Positions 56,714 through 64,000 of a DNA stretch of 64,000 nt are shown here, in pieces. How positions within the stretch are numbered: position 1 is the first letter of the stretch; every line of letters begins with the position of its first letter. Origin of the DNA: Limanda limanda. Lineage: Eukaryota; Chordata; Actinopteri; Pleuronectiformes; Pleuronectidae. Below the pieces are notes generated by a model. The model searched no databases. It was given only the letters and a program-made list of their open reading frames with translations, and was not told where the DNA came from. The stretch lies in the NCBI RefSeq assembly GCF_963576545.1, contig NC_083636.1, positions 8,620,856 to 8,684,855 on the forward strand, in the 5' to 3' direction. The translations under genes were made by a program, and so were the position numbers.

Positions 56714-57859
56714 GTGACAGACAAGACGGCTAGTGTTTAATACCCTTCATACTAAATATGCACATGTAGCTGTATTGCTCATGGGAACATAGAAGGAGCT
56801 GGTGTTTCCTCAGTGTGGCTGAGGAGGAAACACATTGTCATGAAGTGTTGTTGCATGTTGTTCCAAACACTGAGCTGGAGCAGCTGTACAAGTGAAAACA
56901 TGAAAAGGGTTAAACACACTATGTTTGCCTTGGCCTACTTTTAAGGCTTCTTCCTTGAAGCTACAGTCGATATTAATATATGAACAATGGGTCAAATGAC
57001 TGTGTAGTGTTGTGAGAGAGATCTCGTGTACTGACAAGCAGACACAGCAGCACCTCTGCCTGAGACGATCATCTAACTTTTCAAACAGGAATAAGAATCC
57101 TGTCAGACTCTGGCGGTGGAGCTGAGAGGTTCGTTGCACTGTATATGTGCATGTAGCTGTCTAAAGGGATCTGACCAGTCATGTCGGCCATCTTCATATA
57201 TAGTCTAAGTGATCACTTTCCATTTGACCTGTAATTGTAGAATGATAGGATTTCACGGAAGTGTCTTGAGAGATTGTATGGAAATACTTTGGAATCTACA
57301 GACCTCTAAAGTAGAACCCAGGACTTTGGTCGATGCTTTTGAGTCTCGACCAAAGATCGATTGCTTTGATTCACTCAAGCATTGATAAACCTACAGGAAG
57401 TTACCTGCCCAGCACCAAACAGCAGTCAGGCAGCTTTAGTAATAAGCTGGTGAGCACAGTTGAGCTGCTAAACTGCCTAATACTTTGCTCTGAGTTGGTG
57501 GAGAACAAAACTGAGCTCAAAAGAGAGTAAACATGGAACTTTCACTTGTTACTTGACCTGAGACACGACCCACATGAATATAGCTGCTGCTTATATCTGT
57601 CAACATGTGTTGATGGGTGACTGTTTACATCAGCTACATTTGTACATGTAGAAAGATTCTACCATTGCTGCAGTGTCTCAGTTCAGTGTCCCACTAACAT
57701 CCTCAACCTCTTCTATTACATCAACACTTACTGATTTCAACAGTAAGCACCAGTGTCCCGTGGCAGTTGGACAAAAAACTGAGAGCGATGTGCACAAATG
57801 TGAATTTCATCCACATCTGCCCGGCCACTTCTTTAATCCCCATAATCCTTCTCACGAGT

Positions 57860-58040
57860 GGGCGGCTGTGGCCGAGGGGGAGAAGTGGTCATCCTCCAAC
57901 CAGAAGGTCGGCAGATTGAATCCCAGCCCATGCGGAATCATTGGGCAAGATGCTGAATCCTGAATGGCCCATCAGAGATGCTGAATGCACTAATTGGAAG
58001 TCGCTTTGAATAAAAGCATCAGCTAAATGACATGTAATGA
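57860..58040 (+). repeat. tRNA-derived SINE
   Basis: It has a box A-like GGCGGCTGTGGCCGAGG, a degraded B box (GCAGATTGAATCCCAG) and the body TTGGGCAAGATGCTGAATCC. The tail reads TTTGAATAAAAGCATCAGCT and then AAATGACATGTAATG. The order matches a widespread teleost SINE. Confidence 0.75.
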
Positions 58041-61000
58041 GTGCTGGTCCCTCGTGACTGGATGCAACTCATACCAGTATAACACCAGCAGCTGTAACTT
58101 TAAATGTCTGACGTCCAGCTCTGTCTGTTCCTGTAGACTCACGTCCCCATTCAGCATGGCAGCCCACGATGCAAACTGCACTGTAGAGACTGAGGGTGAG
58201 CTCAGCAACGTTCCCAGTTGTTTGCACCCGTTATGCCTATAGTGTGTTTTATAATTAAAGTGGCAATGATTTATTGATGATAGAAATGCAGCTGATAGCA
58301 TATTAAAGACACCATGTATTATTGATTCTGCTGTGCATCTAAGCCCCTGATTATCAATGTCTGACTGTGGTACAACTTGAATCACAGCAGATAAATATAC
58401 ATATATATATAAAAAGTACAATACTAATGTATACTGATACAAGGTACATATTGAAAACATCTAGTGTAAGCAAGTAAGTAAGTAATGAAGTTAATTATAT
58501 TGTTATATGTAATTATTATATTTATATATTCACTAAATCTAATTCTCCCTGTATTCAGGCAGTTCACTGTCATTTCAGTTTATCACATTTATACAAAAAA
58601 GAAAACAGACACTACTAAAAGCCAGGTGTATTTTTTTTGGCCCCAATTGACTTAACGTGTACTGTACATGTACAAAGTGTATAAAGTCCCATTTGACACC
58701 ATAACACCGTGTCACATCACCATCATGACAACAGCAACAGTGCCCTAGTGGCTGTTATGGCTTTTACATAATAAATAGCATGTGCCAAGCTAGTGTACAG
58801 ATACAAAATAAGAAGAAAAACATGAAATATCACTTAAAGCAGAATAAGAGCAGAAGGAAATGTCACTCAACATCCATGTTTTATGGTGGTTTTCAAAATT
58901 AAAGGAACAGTTTGGCATTTTGGGGAAGAAATGCTTTTGTCTGCGTCCTTGCTGAGAGTTTGACAGACTCTGTCTGTGTCCGTCTTCAGGTTTCACTGTT
59001 ATTTACACATTCATCATTTACAGAGCAGCATTAGTATTCATTTCTTTCCATGTTTGTGCTGAATATAATTCTCTTCTTATGCTTCTTTTATCTCTTTTCT
59101 ATCTTCCACCAGTCTAAAAATATCCAGATGTTTTGCTGCTCAACGATCCAGTTGTGAAGCTTAGCAGGTGCATATTAAGATCATAAGTAAAAGTTCACAT
59201 GTTGAGGACCGAGTGCTAACTTATCCCTTTTTTAAATTTAGCTATTTCCTGAGATAATTTCCCCGAATCAGCTAAACCCTGGCATCTGGAACTAGCTTAC
59301 TCAGTCCCAGCCCCATTTTCTGATTCACTCTGATAGGATGAGTGTATTTTTATTAGAAAAACGTTGCCGAGTGCAGCTACAATTTGATGTCTCAAAATAA
59401 ATCTTGGATCAGTCCTTTGAAGCCTTTCCTGTGTCCAAAGCTCTGTTTGTAAATAATGTAGTTTTCAGCTGCAGAGCCCACCATGTCCCCATTTAAAGGC
59501 CAAACATTTACTAAATCAAAGTTTTCTCAGGCTAAAGGTGTCAATCTGTCTTTCTTTCCCAATTCCTCGCTGTCTTTCCCTCCGTCTCCGATCGTTTCCC
59601 TGCTGCTCTCCTGCAATCGCTCACTCTGCTCCTCTCTCTCTCGCTATTCAGTCGTTCTATCTTTTCTTTTCTCTCCCCCATTTCTCTCTTCCATTTCTGG
59701 TCCCACATGCATCAATTATTCAAAACTTGCATGGACTTTTCTTGAAAACAGGGCTATCAACAAGAGTTGCCTGGGTCATCATGTTACACCTGAGCATCCA
59801 CCTGTGTCATATCCAGTCCCAAATGAGGATACAAGCATGTCTACACAAACACACACACGCACACATGTGCACACACAAATAAAAAAACACAGCAGATTCA
59901 GAAACAGCCGTGTTGAGTTCAAATTAAATCAAATCAACATGTTGATTTGATTTGAAAACCTTTTGCCTTGCAGTTACAACCCCTTAACGAAAGGGTGTGC
60001 TGCAGACCCCCCCCCCCCCCCCCTTTCAGTACCCCTAGCTCAAGCTTGTAGATTAATTACCACCTTGTGAAATATGTAAGATACAGGTGATTTAATCGAC
60101 TGGAGAGAATTGAGCTAGATGAATGTGAGTAATAAGAGAAAGTATGAAATTAAGGAGTAGTTGCGTTGTGACTTTATTCTCGGCCAGTGTTGTTGGCCCT
60201 GCAGAGCGAGCGCCCGTCCTCTGAGCTCAGTTTGCACCGCCAGGGTACAAGGGTTGAGAATATTTACAGGGAATCAGCTCAGCCCTGTGGCTGGACGCTT
60301 GGCTCGTTTCCCTGACGGCACTGACCACAGCACAGATCTGTGGCCTGGGTAGAGCTTCACCAGGCTCCAACAACATGCCAGGATCGGTATTTTAAACAGA
60401 AGGTTTTTGGGGATAACAAACATTTATTTTCACACAGACTGTGAATACAAGCGTAATGTGATGACCCCTCAGCAAACGCTGGTTATTTCTGTGCCGTGTT
60501 GTTACATTACCCCGGTGAAAAAGGGTCCACAAGGTAAAACAAATGAGGGATTTATGGCTGGAGTAAAAGCAAATTGTTTCATTTGGACTTGATATGAACT
60601 CTTGGTCGGTGTGTTCTGAGTTTACACAGTGGCTACAGGCTGCTGAGGATATACCTGTCATGGAGAGTTGACCTCAACTGACCTTCTTATCCCTCTCTTA
60701 GCATGTTAAACAGAGACTGAGACCCACAGCCCTGTGAGAGTAAGCCTGGATTTATACTTCAGTGTGGAGGTGAACGGCTACATTTACATGGCGGCTTCTA
60801 GATACATTCTTTCATGGTAAAATTTTGATATTTGTTTTGGCCTCCGTTTTGAAGCAACCTCCCGACAGGAGCCGTATGATCAACCAACCAACTTCCTTAA
60901 CACTCAGGTCCACAGTTCAGATTTACCCCTGAGATCCTTGTCCAGAGTTGAGGAGATAAGACATGAGGCAGCAGACCATTAGAATCCAGTAGCTACTGAA

Positions 61001-61901
61001 GGCAGGTTTGTTTACCTTCCAGATATATGCAGATTATTTCAATGATGATAAACCTGCTAAGAAACTGTCATGGAGTCCTTTCCCATTGCCAGTGGAGGAG
61101 TTTGCCTGTTTTTTCTTACCAAATTCACACACCATGTGAAATATATTGTGATATTTATCAATATTAACAAACATGACAATTGCATCTTGATGTTAGATAC
61201 CATTTACCATTTTCCATTATCCTCCAGCCCACTCCAGTTACACTAGCATTCTACTATGTGTGTTGTAGCCACCATGCCATATTAGTGCAGCTTGTAAAGC
61301 TGTGAGTCAGTTCTAGGACACCTTTGCACACGTATACATCTATATCATAAAAATATGAATATATATTTACACGTCCTGTTTTCTTTCCTCCAACCAGGCC
61401 GGCTGTCTTCGCTGTTTGACCACTTTCGGCCTGAAAGACGTTCCAGGAGGTGGGTGCTTGTACAATGACTAACAATGTCCACACAGGCCTCACAGTGACA
61501 GAAACATATGAACACAGCGGCAGCATGTTAACCTGGTTCGACTGAAACAGAAGCTCCATTCTGTCACTTCTGATTCCCTCCTGTTCTGCTGGGAGTTCAG
61601 TTCAGGGCAACCACGATATTTCCTAACCTCCTCGTAGGCTGGTGCCGTACAGTTGTTGTCTCGTGTGTGACCTCCCATGAGGCGGTGGCTCAATAGTAAA
61701 TATTGATCCCTGGGAGTGAGGCCTTCGACTGTCTATACAATGCACTGAAACACTGGGCGAGAGGGGCGGCGAGGGGGGGAAAGGGCTGCGACCAGGAATA
61801 TCAGGACTTAAGGCTGCATGAGTTACAGCTCAGCACAGCTCAGCGAATGAGTTAGTGTTACGCAAGAGCTCAGTCAGCCCAGCTGGGGATCAGAGAGAGG
61901 G

Positions 61902-61903
<2 letters not shown>

Positions 61904-61984
<81 letters not shown>
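61904..61984. repeat. (GA)n in the 5' region of the next gene
   Basis: About 81 bases, perfect, about 355 bases upstream of the start codon at 62340. Possibly part of the 5' untranslated exon or promoter. Confidence 0.97.
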
Positions 61985-61985
<1 letters not shown>

Positions 61986-62339
61986 AGGGAGAGTGCGAGC
62001 GAGGAGGAGGCTCGACAGCAAGTGAGCAGAGAGCGAGCAGATTACAGCTGGATCCTCCACAGTTATACGCACACATGCACATGCCAGCGCACACACATGC
62101 ACGCTCCCTCACTTCATCTCCGTCTCTCCCGTGCAGCATCATGAGCAGCACCGCCAGGGGGGGTTTCCTCTCTCCACCGAGGGAGTGAGGGGAGAAAGAG
62201 GGACAGACGAGGAGGACAGGTGAGAAGGAGAAAGAAGAGAGAGGAGGAGGGACAAGAAGAAGAAGGACCCTTATTTTGACCATGAGGCTGTGAGTTCCTC
62301 TTCCTCTCACAGAACGCCTCTTCTTCATCATCTAACCCC

Positions 62340-62685
62340 ATGGCTCCCAAAGTAGGTCCCAAAGGTCAGAGGCCCAGCACCCCCCTCTGGATGCTGCTGT
62401 GGCCCCTGCTCTGTGCACTGGTCCTGGCTGAGGGCACTTCACTCGGCACAGAGGACCTGCAGGGCACCGGTGCCATGTCGCTGCCGGAGGACTGGACCGG
62501 CACGACTGTGCAGCTGCAGCCGGACCTGCAGACTGAAGCCGAGACGCAGGCAGGAGCACAGACGGAGGCACAGACGGAGGCACAGACGGAGGCACAGACA
62601 GAGGCACAGACGGAGGCACAGACAGAGGCACAGACGGAGGCTGTGACAGAGATGCAGACTCAGAGCATCACCAGGAATTACACAG
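62340..62685 (+). CDS. First coding exon of an unidentified secreted or membrane protein
   Basis: The ATG at 62340 opens a 115-codon exon ending at a good donor (ACACAG then GTTAGT) at 62685; the rest lies beyond the window or further into it. Residues about 16-32 (LWMLLWPLLCALVLAEG) form a signal peptide with a likely cut after AEG. An acidic Thr/Glu/Gln-rich stretch with seven QTEA repeats follows (about residues 74-101), then NYTG, an N-glycosylation site. The composition suggests an O-glycosylated extracellular stalk. I cannot name the gene; podocalyxin- or KIAA1549-like proteins share the layout but no specific motif supports them. Confidence 0.65.
62559..62642 (+). repeat. In-frame 12-base minisatellite coding QTEA
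   Basis: Seven tandem copies of CAGACGGAGGCA with a few G/A differences. The period is a multiple of three, so copy number can change without breaking the frame. Confidence 0.95.
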
Positions 62686-64000
62686 GTTAGTGAATCTGTC
62701 AATCACCCGCTGTTTCTTCCATTTTTATTTTTTTGAAGTGTACACACAAAGTTGTAACGTTGCAAGAAATATTTTTTACAAGTTGACAGATTTTGACCCA
62801 GGGTGACGAACACCTACTTTTAATAATCAAAGATTCAGGGCGACTATTTTAGTGAAAAATCAAGAAATTGTTTCCATTATTAGAAATGTGAAAAATGTCC
62901 ATCACCATCTTTAATCATGGACAATGGTCCAAAACTGAGAAATATTATGGGTTTAAATGAATAAATATATTTTAATTATGTTTCAAAATAGTTTTTAAAA
63001 ACGATTAATCTTCTATTGGTTGGACTAATTGACTAATAGCATGGTCTATATAGATTCATAAAGCTATTAAGGGCTTATGTCAAATGAATCGACTTTTGGG
63101 TCTAAGCTTTTATCTTTCGAACAAAGCTTTTCCTTTGAATTTCCTCATTTCACATGAAACAAAGTGTTGGGGTTATGTTTTATGACACAGGCCAGATGAA
63201 ACTCCACACTGACTTCCAGAGTGAGAAATCAAGAACTGCCTGTGTTATGAATGACTCTCTGACCCAATCAACTTTCTGACCTCATCAGATTTTTTCTCCT
63301 CATCAAGGACTAAACTGTTCAAACATTCCAATCAATGCAGATATTTAAATATTTTAACTGAATTACTACTATTATGACTACACGTGTTCTTAAAAGCAAA
63401 CAAACCAGAGCAATTGCAGCGTGATAATATCTGTTGTGTCAAAGTCGGTTTCCTCCGTCGACTTGTGTTTCCCTTTCAGCTTAACCTCAACCCGACCTTT
63501 ACCTCCAGCGTCTCATGCGAACCTCGACCTTGACCTCCCCTTTGCCCCGAACCTAACTATAACTCAGATCGTGGAAAGCAGCGCAGCAGTGAACGCGATT
63601 CCAAGACGTTTGTCACAAGACCGGGATTTACGAACGCATTTGGCAAAACTTTAAAGCCGCTAAGAAGCCTTGAGTTGCCCCAATTTCACACTGCAACCAG
63701 CACATATCTTAAGCACGTTGCTGAAAGTGTTTTCATGGACTCATTCGTGGATGTTTGGCCATTTTTCTTGCTTGATCACCCATTCAAGAAACACCCCAAC
63801 CCTTCCATTCTGTTTTGAATCCACACACCATGAGAACGTGGTGATCTCAAGTGACTGAGTCGGATTTTGTGCAACTAAACATCTGTTTCAGTCGGGCTGC
63901 TGTTCTCTACAGCACGCGAGTGTCGGCCAGTCCCTTGGTGTTTGTGCAGGCAACAGCTCATGCATCCACTCCGCTTTGCTTCGGATTAAAAGGGAATCTG
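62686..64000. other. Intron 1 of the gene starting at 62340
   Basis: AT-rich sequence without a recognisable second exon. Short frames near 63421-63858 show no family resemblance. Confidence 0.45.

Noticed and set aside
61870..62331. 153-codon minus frame with a poly-Ser-Leu stretch
   Set aside because: It is mostly a (GA)n tract read backwards, in the 5' region of a plus-strand gene.
62413..62646. Arg-rich plus frame over the QTEA repeat
   Set aside because: An alternative phase of the minisatellite; the QTEA frame has the signal peptide and a donor in register.

Overview
The window is eukaryotic and almost certainly from a teleost fish, probably a percomorph. Its genes are split by GT-AG introns, the two recognisable genes are vertebrate families (coa6, slc13a4), it has dense long (CA)n tracts, and its mobile elements are the hAT, Tc1, tRNA-SINE and LINE relics usual in fish. 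There are no operons, CRISPR arrays or bacterial features.

Region 1 (about 1-19.6 kb) is a rearranged, transposon-rich cluster of a small TCF/LEF-type HMG-box gene. Two complete six-exon copies (A, 6144-8400; B, 16578-18978) lie on the plus strand inside a segmental duplication of about 5.3 kb. Each has an 804-base open frame (267 aa). A broken inverted copy C (1184-3502) has lost exons 1 and 5, has a mobile element replacing part of exon 2, and carries a frameshift in exon 6. A short fragment D lies at 13961-14077. Hand comparison of A and B gives about 36 amino-acid-changing codons against about 7 silent ones. Exons 2 and 3 are more diverged than the intron between them, which suggests diversifying selection. 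Several insertions can be dated against the empty site in the other copy.

Region 2 (19.6-25.1 kb) holds a possible small minus-strand gene, a non-autonomous hAT element with a BED-finger frame, a LINE scrap, and a decayed Tc1 element nested inside a fragment of the long-inverted-repeat family also found in region 1.

Region 3 (25.1-49.7 kb) has two ordinary genes, tail to tail. coa6 (plus; 80-aa cytochrome c oxidase assembly factor) faces slc13a4 (minus; 16 coding exons, 635 aa, sodium/sulfate cotransporter). All slc13a4 exons and phases could be joined by eye. Its introns carry long CA/TG tracts beside several splice sites, and a second BED-finger hAT element.

Region 4 (49.7-64 kb) is mainly intergenic repeat. 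It ends with the first coding exon of an unidentified secreted or membrane protein (62340-62685) that has a signal peptide and a seven-fold QTEA repeat. The two housekeeping-type genes show no link to the HMG cluster beyond proximity.
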